Source of the DNA: Blastopirellula sp. J2-11 | Lineage (GTDB): Bacteria; Planctomycetota; Planctomycetia; Pirellulales; Pirellulaceae | Direction of reading: 5' to 3' | Length of the DNA: 64,000 bases | Assembly (NCBI RefSeq): GCF_024584705.1 | Contig: NZ_CP097384.1 | Location: 1,674,001-1,738,000, forward strand | Shown here: positions 40,315 through 49,744 of the stretch, piece by piece | How the letters are laid out: every line of letters begins with the position of its first letter | Numbering within the stretch: position 1 is the stretch's first letter | Notes under the pieces: model-generated | Databases searched by the model: none | Seen by the model: the letters and a program-made list of their open reading frames with translations, nothing else | Told to the model about the DNA's origin: nothing | Made by a program: the position numbers and the translations under genes

Positions 40315-43300
40315 TTAGTCGAACGGATGAGCGCCGAGCGTCCCTTTTAAGGCGGTGAGATAGTCGGCCGATTCGGCGATTCCCAATTGAGCCGCGGCGT
40401 ATTCTCGTCGAGCCGCCAGATCAAGTTCGCTCGCTGATTCGGCGTTACGCGAATCGGAGACAAACTTGTCGATCGCGCCCAAGTGACGCGTCCAGAGCGC
40501 CGTATCGCGCTGCTGTTTCGTCAACAGTCGCTTGCGATACCAATCGCTGGCCAGCAAATACTCTTTGGTGAACATCTGCCGAATCTCGGGATCGGCGGTC
40601 GTTTTCCCTTCGTACGAGCCTTCGGCCATGATCATCAGCAGCGCTCGCAGCGGAGGACACGCCTCTTCGGCCGAGCCATCCTGCAAATGACGCTCGGCGA
40701 CGCGCTGTTGCGCTTCGACGATATGCTTGACGCCGTCCGCATACGAAACTGGATCTTGCGTTTCGGGGCGGAGAATCGAGTCATCGAACACCTTGAGCGG
40801 ATTGTCGAAGACGCGACCAAAGAAGGTCCGCACAAACCGCCGCGTGATCCGATAGCCCAGTCGGCTGGCCAAGATCGTCTCGCCGTCATGCGTGAAGTCT
40901 TCGATCTTCTCTAGCATTCCGCCATCGATCAAGAACTTCGGATCACGTTCTTCTGGAGTCAAGCGGCACCAGATCTCTGGGATCAGCAAGCTAATGTCAT
41001 GATCGACTCGAACATGGGGACCGATGTAGCCGGCCGCTGACGAATAGCCCGCCAAGCCGGTCAGGATGTAGCTGACCAAAGCGTTGTTCAGATCGGCGGC
41101 GGGGCGCAGCGCGTTGAACGGACCTTTGGTCAACGCGCCTTCGCTGCCGGCGCCGGTGGTCGAAGGACTTTTGCCGGTCAGCGAGCAGACGAAATCCATG
41201 AACAATTCCGGCAGTTCCTGATAATGGATCGGTCCATAGACCGCCAAGCTGCGAATTCCGGCCGCCGCATCGGGCGGATTGTTGCGTCGCCCGCACAAGA
41301 CGGCGTTGACCGGAGTCGGCACCGGTTGATCGGCGGGGATTTTGCGATAAAGCCGCGTTCCCATTTCGCCGACATAGCGGAATATGGGGTTGGCCATATC
41401 GGGACGCGTCTGCAGGTAGCGAGGATTCTTGGTCGGCTGTCCGTCGATCAGTCGTGGAAACGCCGAGCAGACGGCGTACTCGCTAGGAAACTTTTCTTCT
41501 TCCAGGAAGCCGCGCAGGAAGTTTTGCATCGGCAAAGTGAACGAATCGAAGTCGGCGATTTGTTCGGCCATTTGGGCGACTTCTTCCCGCGTCAACGGTT
41601 GGAAGTTGGAGATGAAGTTCCCCGCCAGCGACAAGTCGTATTCCGTTTGCTTGTCGAGGCCGCGATGGACGGCGTCATCAGGACGCTGGAACAAGCGGTA
41701 TTCGCAGTTGGTCAAAAACTTGTAGCTGTCGGCGGTCAGTTGAGGATCCAGATTGGTGATCGCACTGGCCGGAGCGACGACCGACGCGGTGATATCGTCT
41801 TCGGTCTGCACTTTATCGGCGGCGTAAAAATCTTGTCGCAGCTTGTAAGTGCGCCACTGTTGCGTTTCAGATAGGCCGACTCGCAGATAGGTGCCGACCA
41901 AGGTGCGATCGCGATATTTCAACTCATGCCCCGGCATGCCGTTGACGATGTCGACGCTGAAATTGGCGCGCCAGTTTTCATCCCAGTCCGGCTGCTGAAA
42001 TCGCTTGATGATGAACAGCATCGAGTAGATGTGATTCGGGATCGATGCGAGCCATTCGTTGTATTTTTCGGTGTAATCGGTCGACGGCGTCAGCAACTTG
42101 ATCACGCTTCCGAGCGAGCGTTCCGGCGACAAAACGGAGCGGCTTGGACGCGCGGCGTAGTCGGGCTTGATTTGCGAATCGCTGGCCCAACGATCGCTAT
42201 AGTCGTGGTTGAAGACGTCGTCGATGATCGCCAGATCTTTATCGATATCGGCGACAAAGATGGGCCCATACAACATATAGTCAGCGGCCGATTTGCTGAT
42301 TTCGCTTTTGCCGCCGCCGCTGACGGTGCACGGCTTGTGGCAGTTGACCCCTTCGGCCATCGTGCCGATCAAACGCCAGCTCGGCGCCGCGGGGTGCTTT
42401 TCCATACGGATTTTGTAGCCGGACGGAGCGATGTAGATCTTGCCTGGCAGCAGTGGAATCGAACATTCCTCGCCGCCGCGGGTCCATTTGATTTTTTGCT
42501 CCAGCATGGTCGCTCGAGCATCCTCAGGAATATAGAAGATGTCGGCGAAGTTTTTGTCGACGCCATAGCCTTCCGGCTGCATCTCGATCCACTCGCCATA
42601 GTCGTTGGCGACATCATCAATCGTGCGACCGTTGTAGCGTTGGCTATTAACGCGAAACTCTTCGCCCAAGTTCCAACTGGTGTAAGCGACCACGCCGCCG
42701 GCATGTTCTTCTTCGACGTTGCCGTAGAGATTCGCAGCGTAGCTCAACTGCGTTTTGACCTCTTTTTTGCAATAGCCGTAATAGTTGTCGGCGATCAATG
42801 TGACGATTACGCCGCGCTGGTCGCGACAAGTCGCTTTGAAAGGCTGACCGTTGTTGTATTTTTCGGTTTCGTCTTTCCAGCACATGCCGTCCTGACGCTG
42901 ACGCGCGGTCGCATCATCAAAGTGGGGCAGACCCAGCTCCTGCTTGGTCACTCCTTCCAAATGCGGCGCTAGAATCACGCAGCCGGTATGTCCTGACCAA
43001 TGTTCGGCGTCTAGAGCGGCGTCATTTTTCGGAATGAAAGGATCACCGGCGTTGCCGAAAATCGATTCGACGAAATCAAGATTGCTGACCAGTTGTCCCG
43101 GCGCATAGAAGCGAACTTCCATCGACTTCTCCGGCGTATAACCGGGGACTTCAGGACAAACAATCGGGCGCAGCAGCAACGAAACGAAGCTGTACGCTTT
43201 GTCTTCGTGATCGGACGTGTACGGCAGTTCTAAAAACTTGCGTGGCGGCGACATTGCGATCTGAAACATGCGCGCAAACGCAAGTTTCGGCACGGCCAAC

Positions 43301-43788
43301 TTGTCGCCGGCGATCGGCAAACCTCCTTCGCAAACGTGGAAGGTTCCCTTGGTGGTGCGGCGATCATTGCGCGGATTATGCAGGACCCCGTTTTCGATTC
43401 GATACGACTCGACCAGTTCGCTCTCGAACTTGTTCCCTTGGACCGGCAGCGACAATTCACGAGCGACGCCGTGACGATCCAAGACGAACGAACGTCGCGG
43501 CAGTTGCAGCGGGCCGACGTCCGTGTCTGAGAAATAGTCGCCCAAAAACGTTTCGATGCGACAATCGATCGGCGACGGGACATCGCGCAGCAGACGAGAT
43601 TTTTCGTGGTAATTCGCCAGCAGCCCTTTGACGAGATCAGCGAACTCCGTCTCTTTCTCATGCAGCGGAGGCGGCAACTCATTCGCAATCATCTGCAAGT
43701 TGATGTAGCGAATAAAACGACTCCGTTCGGCGCTGCGTTGCTTTTTGGTCTGTGGTGCGCCGAATCCAAGCTTTTCTTTTAGGTCCAT
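40315..43788 (-). CDS. probable pyrophosphate-type phosphoenolpyruvate carboxykinase
   Basis: 1157 residues, matching the unusual length (about 1140-1160) of PPi-PEPCK. A P-loop-like kinase motif lies at about 487-500 ([14 protein letters not shown]) and a Lys-rich substrate region at about 335-362 ([13 protein letters not shown], then EEEHAGG). No membrane or signal sequence. The family interconverts oxaloacetate + PPi and PEP + Pi + CO2 in central metabolism. The identification is from length and remembered motifs, not alignment. ATG 43788 has no obvious ribosome site. Convergent with the kinase gene and divergent from the PDZ gene. Confidence 0.65.
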   Translation of the reverse strand: MDLKEKLGFGAPQTKKQRSAERSRFIRYINLQMIANELPPPLHEKETEFADLVKGLLANYHEKSRLLRDVPSPIDCRIETFLGDYFSDTDVGPLQLPRRSFVLDRHGVARELSLPVQGNKFESELVESYRIENGVLHNPRNDRRTTKGTFHVCEGGLPIAGDKLAVPKLAFARMFQIAMSPPRKFLELPYTSDHEDKAYSFVSLLLRPIVCPEVPGYTPEKSMEVRFYAPGQLVSNLDFVESIFGNAGDPFIPKNDAALDAEHWSGHTGCVILAPHLEGVTKQELGLPHFDDATARQRQDGMCWKDETEKYNNGQPFKATCRDQRGVIVTLIADNYYGYCKKEVKTQLSYAANLYGNVEEEHAGGVVAYTSWNLGEEFRVNSQRYNGRTIDDVANDYGEWIEMQPEGYGVDKNFADIFYIPEDARATMLEQKIKWTRGGEECSIPLLPGKIYIAPSGYKIRMEKHPAAPSWRLIGTMAEGVNCHKPCTVSGGGKSEISKSAADYMLYGPIFVADIDKDLAIIDDVFNHDYSDRWASDSQIKPDYAARPSRSVLSPERSLGSVIKLLTPSTDYTEKYNEWLASIPNHIYSMLFIIKRFQQPDWDENWRANFSVDIVNGMPGHELKYRDRTLVGTYLRVGLSETQQWRTYKLRQDFYAADKVQTEDDITASVVAPASAITNLDPQLTADSYKFLTNCEYRLFQRPDDAVHRGLDKQTEYDLSLAGNFISNFQPLTREEVAQMAEQIADFDSFTLPMQNFLRGFLEEEKFPSEYAVCSAFPRLIDGQPTKNPRYLQTRPDMANPIFRYVGEMGTRLYRKIPADQPVPTPVNAVLCGRRNNPPDAAAGIRSLAVYGPIHYQELPELFMDFVCSLTGKSPSTTGAGSEGALTKGPFNALRPAADLNNALVSYILTGLAGYSSAAGYIGPHVRVDHDISLLIPEIWCRLTPEERDPKFLIDGGMLEKIEDFTHDGETILASRLGYRITRRFVRTFFGRVFDNPLKVFDDSILRPETQDPVSYADGVKHIVEAQQRVAERHLQDGSAEEACPPLRALLMIMAEGSYEGKTTADPEIRQMFTKEYLLASDWYRKRLLTKQQRDTALWTRHLGAIDKFVSDSRNAESASELDLAARREYAAAQLGIAESADYLTALKGTLGAHPFD

Positions 43789-43995
43789 CGTAGTTTTACA
43801 CGCTGAGGACTATTTTTTAGTACAAGGTTGCGTATGCGATCTTAACCGTTCATGCGACCGTCCGTCTGCGCTTGCCTTCCCTTGGTGGGGGGTTATGGAA
43901 AAACCGGCCTCACAGGAGGCGGACAATGGCGAACCATCGAAAAAAAAGTTACCATTGCGAGAGTAGAATTCTCTCAGCTTTTCAGGATATCGACC

Positions 43996-45348
43996 ATGAG
44001 AAACGGCATCGTCCAGGCGCGTCATGCCTTGCTCGCACTTTTCGTTTTGTTCAGTCTTTGCTCTTTCGCAGCGGCTCAGAATAAGGATCGTGAAACGAAA
44101 GTTCGCAATGATCGTCGCGATATTCTGGCGGACGGCACTTGGCACTACAACGATCTCGCAGGCGCGACCGCTGCGGCCAAGATCTCTGGCAAGCCGATCC
44201 TGGTCATCTTTCGCTGCATCCCCTGCGAAGCGTGCGCCCAGCTTGACGAAAAAATCATCGAGCGCGATTCGGCGGTGCGCCGCATCATGCAAGAGTACGA
44301 GTGTGCCCGGATTGTGCGGATGAACGGCGTCGACTTGGCGAAGTTTCAATTCGACTACGATCAGTCGTTCGCCGCCTTTTTGATGAACGCCGACGGTACG
44401 ATCTATGGTCGTTACGGAACTCGTTCGCATCAAACCGAAGAAGAGGGGGACGTTGCGATCGAAGGCTTGGCGGCAACGCTTGAGAAAGGATTGATTCTGC
44501 ACCAGATTTATCCGCTGAACAAAGATCAGTTCGTCGCTAAGACCACCGGGGATAAGCCGCCAGTTTCGTCGGCCGAGAAGTTTCCGCATTTGAAAAAACG
44601 GGACTTCGGCGAAGAGCTCGACTACGACGGCCAAGTGGTGAAGAGCTGCATTCATTGTCATCAAGTGGGCGAAAGTTATCGGGTCAATTATCGGTCCGAA
44701 GGGAATCCGATTCCGCAAAAGATCTTGTTCCCCTATCCCCATCCGAAGATTCTCGGCATGATCATGGATCCCCAAACTGCCGCGACTGTCAAGCAAGTGA
44801 CGCCAGACTCGCCGGCGGCGAAAGCCGGAGTCCATGCCGGCGACGAGATCCTCTCACTCAACGGGCAACCAATTCTTTCGATGGCCGACATCCAATGGAC
44901 CCTGCATCATCTGCAAGAGGAAAAGTCGCTGGAGGTCAAGTTGCGCCGCGGCGAGAAACTGACCAAAATCGATTTTCCACTTCCGCCAGATTGGAAAGAG
45001 CAGGGGGATATCTCATGGCGCGTCACCAGTTGGGATCTGTCGCGTCAGGTCTTGGGCGGCATGCGGCTGAAAGATCTGGAGTCCGAGGAGCGGAAAACGC
45101 TGGGACTGGGGGACGATCAGCTAGGTTTAAAAGTGCGCCATGTCGGCAAGTATGGCGATCATCGGGAGGCGCTCAAGGCCGGCGTCCAAGTGGACGACGT
45201 GATTACCTCGATCGCCGGTGTCAACGAAAACCTGAATGAATCGAATCTGCTGGCCAGGCTCGCCAATGCGACGAAGCCTGGACAAGAGGTGGAAGTAACG
45301 CTGCTTCGCAACGGCAAATCGCAACAGACGAAGATTCGCCTGCAGTAA
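43996..45348 (+). CDS. secreted thioredoxin-like / haem-motif / double PDZ protein
   Basis: 450 residues from ATG 43996, with AGGA eight bases upstream; a longer frame to 43852 is unlikely. Signal peptide RHALLALFVLFSLCSFAAA. Thioredoxin-like region with ISGKPILVIFRCIPCEAC, an atypical redox motif. A single c-type haem motif SCIHCHQVG lies near residue 220. Two PDZ domains follow: VKQVTPDSPAAKAGVHAGDE and a later AGVQVDDVITSIAG. It is periplasmic. The combination of a redox domain, haem and PDZ suggests an adaptor or redox sensor (inference). Confidence 0.8.
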   Translation: MRNGIVQARHALLALFVLFSLCSFAAAQNKDRETKVRNDRRDILADGTWHYNDLAGATAAAKISGKPILVIFRCIPCEACAQLDEKIIERDSAVRRIMQEYECARIVRMNGVDLAKFQFDYDQSFAAFLMNADGTIYGRYGTRSHQTEEEGDVAIEGLAATLEKGLILHQIYPLNKDQFVAKTTGDKPPVSSAEKFPHLKKRDFGEELDYDGQVVKSCIHCHQVGESYRVNYRSEGNPIPQKILFPYPHPKILGMIMDPQTAATVKQVTPDSPAAKAGVHAGDEILSLNGQPILSMADIQWTLHHLQEEKSLEVKLRRGEKLTKIDFPLPPDWKEQGDISWRVTSWDLSRQVLGGMRLKDLESEERKTLGLGDDQLGLKVRHVGKYGDHREALKAGVQVDDVITSIAGVNENLNESNLLARLANATKPGQEVEVTLLRNGKSQQTKIRLQ

Positions 45349-45355
45349 CGCCGAT

Positions 45356-47044
45356 TTACGAGACGTCGTGAAACGCTTTGCTGACGCAACCGCTATCGGC
45401 TTGCGAGACAGTCGCGGCGAAGTCGGCCAGATAGGCATGTTTATACCGCAGGTCAGGCGACTTCCAATGGGCGGCGCGAGTCGCCAACTCGTCTGCTCCG
45501 ACGTGCAGCGTGATGTCGCCGTCGAGCAGATCAAACGAGATTTCATCTCCATCTTCGACCAACGCGATGGGGCCGCCGACCGCCGCTTCTGGAGCACAAT
45601 GAACGCCGATTGCTCCGTGCGAGACGCCAGAGACCCGCGTGTCGGACAGAAACGCGACTTTGCCGTCCAGGTGCGGTACGGCCAAGGCCGCGGTTGCGAC
45701 TAATACTTCCGGCATCCCCGAAGCGACCGGTCCTAGATAGCGCAGCACGATCACGGTTCCCGGCGTGATCTTGTTCGCTTCGACCGCGTCGACAATGTCT
45801 TTCGCTTCCGAAAAGCAGATCGCTTTGCCGCTAAATTTTGGATCACGCATGCTCGATACTTTGAAGACGACGCCGCCAGGCGCCAGGTTGCCAAAGCAGA
45901 TCTGCATATCGGCGTATTCTTTGAACGGCTTATCCAGCGGCGCGATCAAGTCTTGATCCTGCGGTACTTCCGCCGCATCGGCGACGTTGTCGGCCAACGA
46001 CTTGCCTGAGACGGTCAAGCACGAACCATCGACGATGCCGGCCGAGATCAGGTATTTCAGCAGCATCGGCGTACCTCCCAACTTGTGCAGGTCGTACATC
46101 GTCCGTTTGCCGCGCGGCGCGAAGCTGCACAGGACCGGCGTGTTGCGGACAATCCGCTGCAGGTCGCGCAAGGTGAAATCGACCTCGGCTTCTTGGGCCA
46201 GCGCGATCAAGTGCAGCACGCCGTTGGTCGAGCCGCCCACTGCAGCGATTACCGCGGCCGCATTTTCAAACGCCTTCTTGGTCAAAATATCGCGGGGGCG
46301 AATGTTCTCGGTCAGTAGATGTTTGACCGCTTGGCCGATGCTGCGGCATTCTTCACGTTTGGCGGGATCTTCAGCCGGGATCGAACTGGAGTAAGGAAGC
46401 CCAAGCCCGATCGCTTCGATCGCGATTCCCCAGGTATTGAAAGAGGCCGCGATGCCGCAACCGCCGGGACCGGGACAAGCGGTTCGCAAGATTTGATCCG
46501 CTTCATCCGCTGTCATCGCGCCGACCGAAGCCGCCGCTTGGGCGTCGTAGACATCCAAAATCGACGTATCGCGACCCAGATGGCAACCAGGTTTAATACT
46601 GCCGCCGTTGACAATCAGCCCGGGGTAGTTGAGCCGAGCCAACGCCATGGCGAAGCCGGGGCCGTTTTTGTCGCAATTGTGGAGCCCGATCAAAAAGTCG
46701 TAGCCATGGGCGCTGACGACGCATTCGGCCGCATTGGCGATCATATTACGCGAGGGAAGGCTGGCGTTGCCCCCTTCATGTCCTTGCGTGATGTTGTCGC
46801 TGACGGCCGGCGTGCCAAACGGAAACCCGATCAGTCCCGCTTGCTCGCAGCCTGCTTTCAACTCTTGGCCCAGTTGATAGGCGTGGACGTTGCACAGGTT
46901 GCCGTCCAGCAGCGGCACGCCGATCCCGATTTGGGGTTTGTCAAAATCGGCGTCGGTCAGCCCCAGACCATAGTAAAAAGCGGTGATCCCTTTTTGCCAT
47001 CCACGCGTTAAACGGCGACTATTCCAATTGAGGGGCTGAGACAT
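45356..47044 (-). CDS. ilvD: IlvD/Edd-family dehydratase, probably dihydroxy-acid dehydratase
   Basis: 562 residues, the family's usual length. Cluster and active-site segments: NLCNVHAYQLGQE, LHNCDKNGPGFAMA, ACPGPGGCGIAASFNTWG and GGSTNGVLHLIALA. These are the [Fe-S] Cys and Mg regions of dihydroxy-acid dehydratase (valine/isoleucine synthesis). The PGPGGCG loop differs from the common PGAGSCG, so a sugar-acid dehydratase is possible. It converges with the PDZ gene with seven bases between. Confidence 0.85.
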   Translation of the reverse strand: MSQPLNWNSRRLTRGWQKGITAFYYGLGLTDADFDKPQIGIGVPLLDGNLCNVHAYQLGQELKAGCEQAGLIGFPFGTPAVSDNITQGHEGGNASLPSRNMIANAAECVVSAHGYDFLIGLHNCDKNGPGFAMALARLNYPGLIVNGGSIKPGCHLGRDTSILDVYDAQAAASVGAMTADEADQILRTACPGPGGCGIAASFNTWGIAIEAIGLGLPYSSSIPAEDPAKREECRSIGQAVKHLLTENIRPRDILTKKAFENAAAVIAAVGGSTNGVLHLIALAQEAEVDFTLRDLQRIVRNTPVLCSFAPRGKRTMYDLHKLGGTPMLLKYLISAGIVDGSCLTVSGKSLADNVADAAEVPQDQDLIAPLDKPFKEYADMQICFGNLAPGGVVFKVSSMRDPKFSGKAICFSEAKDIVDAVEANKITPGTVIVLRYLGPVASGMPEVLVATAALAVPHLDGKVAFLSDTRVSGVSHGAIGVHCAPEAAVGGPIALVEDGDEISFDLLDGDITLHVGADELATRAAHWKSPDLRYKHAYLADFAATVSQADSGCVSKAFHDVS

Positions 47045-47260
47045 GCGGAGAGTTGCTTTCTAAGGTCGTAGGGCGGGGAAGGGGGGGAAACTGCTAGTAT
47101 CGCCCACGGCGCGACAACGCTCAAGTTCCCCTGCAATGGCGGAAAAAATTCCGTAGTTGCCCGCAATGCAATTGTGGGGAAAGGGGCTGTTTGCGAATGT
47201 CGAATTCTGTGATTTCAATCCGTCCGCTGCCGCCCGATCGCCTGTCGGATCATCGGACCG

Positions 47261-47458
47261 GATCCCGTTTTTTGGGGACGGAAACCTTGGACAGGACTGG
47301 ACCTCGTTTTTTTGGGACTGAAACCTTGGACAGGACTGGCCCTCGTTTTTTTGGGACTGAAACCTTGGACAGGACTGGACCTCGCTTTTTGGGGCTGAAA
47401 CCTTGGACAGGACTGGCCCTCGTTTTTGGGGGCTGAAACCTTGGACTGGACAGGATCG
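47261..47458. repeat. tandem minisatellite, five copies of 38-42 bp
   Basis: Five head-to-tail copies begin at 47261, 47301, 47340, 47379 and 47417. The core shared by all is CTGAAACCTTGGAC preceded by a T-run and G-run. The copies differ by a few bases and by T-run length. No unique spacers, so not CRISPR. Confidence 0.9.
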
Positions 47459-47529
47459 CATTGTGTGAATTCTTGTAGGGGGAGTGGAGCAAAAACCGCA
47501 TTCGATTCCGCCGCCAACAATCCACACGA

Positions 47530-47645
47530 TAGGTTGGCGCAATCCACCGGAACTTGCTCGTCGATCTGGCGTCATCGGTGGGTTGCGCAAGCGGTGATGT
47601 GGTTCGAAATTGGTGGCTTGAAATCGCTTGCTTCACCCACCCTAC
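47530..47645. repeat. REP-like inverted elements
   Basis: GGTGGATTGCGCCAAC-type sequence occurs in reverse at 47530-47548 and as GGTGGGTTGCGCAAGC at 47577-47592, followed by CACCCACCCTACC at 47633-47645. The arrangement resembles dispersed palindromic repeats, but only this copy is seen in the window. Confidence 0.4.
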
Positions 47646-47776
47646 CGCGCAGCAAAACGCCGCGTCGTTGATATGGTTGTCCAACGAGTGATTGCGCATC
47701 GATTATTTTTCCTCGGCGTGTAATCGACCCCAGTTCCGTGCGCTTCGTCAAGAGACAATTTTTGCCCTGCTGCGAT

Positions 47777-47813
47777 AAAAAAAGCCGCGACTGTCACAGG
47801 CGACAGTCGCGGC
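47777..47813 (-). terminator. rho-independent terminator after hsp20
   Basis: A perfect 12-bp stem (47784-47795 with 47802-47813) has a six-base loop and, on the minus strand, a seven-T tail. It is 35 bases after the hsp20 stop. Confidence 0.9.
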
Positions 47814-47847
47814 GTGGAGACGGCCTCATCTCGGTTCACAGCTTTGT

Positions 47848-48288
47848 TTACTTGGCTGTTACTTCGATTTTGCGCGGTCGCGCTTTCTCGGCTTTCGGAA
47901 TGGTGACGTTCAAGATGCCTTGGTGATACTCGGCAGTGACTTTGTCTTCTTCCACCGGCGAGCTTAAGCGTAGGCTGCGCTCGAACTTGCCGTAGGTATG
48001 TTCGACGCGATGAAACTTCTTGTCATCCGATTCTTCCACTTGTCGCCGCTCGCCGGCAATCGTCAACAGGCCTTCTTTCAGTTCGACTTGAACCTCTTCG
48101 GGCGCCATTCCCGGAATCTCGACCGACACTTCGTATGACGTTTCTGTCTCGGCGACATTCAAGGACGGCGTCCAAGCGGCGACGGCCGACTGTACATCGG
48201 TGTTGAGCAATGTTCCGAAAAGTCCATCCATTTCTCGGCGCAGATCAGAGAAGCTGCGCGGCTGATACATCGTTAAACCTCGGACCAT
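47848..48288 (-). CDS. hsp20: Hsp20 small heat-shock protein
   Basis: 146 residues from ATG 48288, preceded by AAGGAGGA eight bases upstream. The alpha-crystallin domain spans about 40-135, with VSVEIPGMAPEEVQVELKEGLLTIAGERR and the C-terminal VTIPKAEKARPRKIEV anchor. It is an ATP-independent holdase for unfolding proteins. The upstream region has a sigma-54-type promoter and a leader hairpin (listed separately), and a terminator follows, so it is a single-gene unit. Confidence 0.95.
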   Translation of the reverse strand: MVRGLTMYQPRSFSDLRREMDGLFGTLLNTDVQSAVAAWTPSLNVAETETSYEVSVEIPGMAPEEVQVELKEGLLTIAGERRQVEESDDKKFHRVEHTYGKFERSLRLSSPVEEDKVTAEYHQGILNVTIPKAEKARPRKIEVTAK

Positions 48289-48328
48289 GGTTGGTTCCTC
48301 CTTCTCGAATAAGAACGAAAACCGATCG

Positions 48329-48355
48329 AAGCGGGCGAACGCTTGTTCGCCGCTT
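48329..48355 (-). promoter_or_regulatory. leader hairpin upstream of hsp20
   Basis: An 11-bp stem with one bulged base (48329-48332 and 48334-48340 paired with 48345-48355) and a four-base loop. It lies in the presumed 5' untranslated leader, about 40 bases before the start codon. It does not cover the ribosome site, so a direct thermometer role is doubtful. Confidence 0.5.
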
Positions 48356-48395
48356 GCTTACCATCGCTTCGATGCTTGGTGACGCCTTGGTAAAA

Positions 48396-48412
48396 AGCAA
48401 TCTGCGTGCCAA
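48396..48412 (-). promoter_or_regulatory. sigma-54 (-24/-12) promoter for hsp20
   Basis: On the minus strand the 17-mer TTGGCACGCAGATTGCT matches the consensus TTGGCACG-N4-TTGCT with exact -24 GG and -12 GC spacing. It is about 110 bases before the hsp20 start. A TTGAC-N3-GTCAA dyad at 48483-48495 lies about 70-85 bases further upstream, where an enhancer-binding activator could bind. Confidence 0.75.
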
Positions 48413-48656
48413 TTTTAAAGGGGTTTTCGCAAGTGCAATCGTGAATGGGAGTTGCGACCGGCGATGTTTTTCGACTGTAATTTTGACCGTGTCAATTTGG
48501 CGGCGGCGGCAGTTTTGTTAAGAACCGATTTGAAAACGAAGAAGTTATGAAGGGAATCGGCATGGCGGGTAAGGAAGCAATCGTCAAGTCGGAAAAGGCC
48601 GATAGGATGAGACGATTCGTGCTGATTTTCCCGATTCTCTCACCAAGAGACATCCG

Positions 48657-49355
48657 TTGCCCGATTCCCGCTTGATCGACGATTCGGCGATTTGGATTAT
48701 CGTACCGGCTTACAACGAGTCGGCTCGCATTGCCAAAACGCTCGCGCCGCTCTGCGGCGCGTTCCCCAATATCGTGGTGGTCGATGACGGCTCGGCGGAT
48801 GACACCGCACAGATCGCCGCCAGGTCGCCGGTTTGGGTTCTGCGGCATCTGATCAATTCGGGGCAAGGGGCGGCGCTGCAAACCGGCATCGATTTCGCCT
48901 TGCGGCAAGACGCTCAGATCATCGTCACCTTCGATGCCGACGGACAGCATGACGCCGGCGACATCTTGCGCCTGGTCCAACCGATCCGCCGCGGCGAGGT
49001 CGACGTCACGTTGGGCTCCCGCTTTTTAGGCAAGACGATCGACATGCCTTGGACGCGGCATGTAATGTTGAAAGGGGCTGTTTGGTTTACCCGCGTCTTT
49101 TCGCAGATCGCGGTGACCGACACGCACAATGGTTTTCGCGCGATGTCGCGTAAAGCGGCGCAGACGATTCGGATCACGCAAAATCGGATGGCCCACGCAT
49201 CGGAAATCTTGGATCAGATCCGCGAGTTCCAATTGCGGTTTTGCGAAGTGCCGGTCACGATTCGGTATAACGTTGCAACTCTCGAAAAGGGGCAGAGTAA
49301 CTCGGCCGCGGTGAAAATTGCCGCCCAGTTTCTGCTCGGGAGGCTTGTTCGTTGA
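48657..49355 (+). CDS. GT2-family glycosyltransferase (polyprenyl-phosphate type)
   Basis: 232 residues from TTG 48657. GT-A motifs: IIVPAYNESARI, VVDDGSADDT and TFDADGQHD (metal-binding DxD). No C-terminal membrane helices. Such enzymes usually load a sugar onto polyprenyl phosphate. The stop overlaps the next start by four bases, with the companion DUF2304 protein. The 368-base region upstream (48289-48656) holds hsp20 control signals and no clear gene. Confidence 0.88.
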   Translation: MPDSRLIDDSAIWIIVPAYNESARIAKTLAPLCGAFPNIVVVDDGSADDTAQIAARSPVWVLRHLINSGQGAALQTGIDFALRQDAQIIVTFDADGQHDAGDILRLVQPIRRGEVDVTLGSRFLGKTIDMPWTRHVMLKGAVWFTRVFSQIAVTDTHNGFRAMSRKAAQTIRITQNRMAHASEILDQIREFQLRFCEVPVTIRYNVATLEKGQSNSAAVKIAAQFLLGRLVR

Positions 49356-49711
49356 CTCCGTTTCAATGGCTTGCGATCACTTTCATCATCGGCGCCGCTT
49401 GTTACGAGTTGGTGAACATTCGTCAGCAGCGTGCGGTCCGTTTGTTCGGACTGTTTCGCGGCGTCATTTGGTTTGCAGCCGCTCTGGCGATTCTCTTTCC
49501 GAATCAAATCGGCCGTTTGGCGAGTCTGGTGGGAATCGGCCGCGGCGCCGACGTCATTCTCTACTCGTTCGTCTTGATCTTCATGGCGACGACCTTCTAT
49601 TTCTATTCGCGCTACCTTCGACTACAGCGACAGATCACGGATCTAGTCCGCTACCTGGCGATTCAAGAAGCGAGTCGCGGCGCTGAAGAACAGACGCTCG
49701 AAGAAGGCTAG
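49352..49711 (+). CDS. DUF2304 membrane protein
   Basis: 119 residues from TTG 49352. Three membrane helices and a basic cytosolic tail (YFYSRYLRLQRQITDLVRYLA). DUF2304 proteins almost always follow a GT2 glycosyltransferase and are thought to assist it. Overlap with the upstream gene supports co-translation. Confidence 0.85.
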   Translation: MTPFQWLAITFIIGAACYELVNIRQQRAVRLFGLFRGVIWFAAALAILFPNQIGRLASLVGIGRGADVILYSFVLIFMATTFYFYSRYLRLQRQITDLVRYLAIQEASRGAEEQTLEEG

Positions 49712-49744
49712 AACAGAGCGCTGAATCGATTGTGCAAGGGTTCG

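Larger units (their letters stand above)
47045..47847. other. 803-base gene-free region with repeats
   Basis: Between the ilvD start and the hsp20 stop. It contains the 39-bp minisatellite (47261-47458), REP-like inverted elements (47530-47645) and the hsp20 terminator. Short frames across the minisatellite are open on both strands only because the repeat is a multiple of three. Confidence 0.6.

Noticed and set aside
41926-42972. 348-codon plus-strand frame
   Set aside because: It is antisense to the PEPCK-like gene, which has coherent motifs throughout; the frame has no ribosome site or family features.
47261-47458. CRISPR-like array
   Set aside because: Copies are directly tandem with no unique spacers and no cas genes nearby.
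47191-47699. Frames on both strands encoding 13-residue repeats
   Set aside because: They arise from the 39-bp tandem repeat, which keeps several frames open; no ribosome site or non-repetitive domain supports a gene.
48546-48674. 42-codon plus-strand frame ahead of the GT2 gene
   Set aside because: It overlaps the GT2 start in another frame and shows no conserved features; GT2 motifs begin right after TTG 48657.
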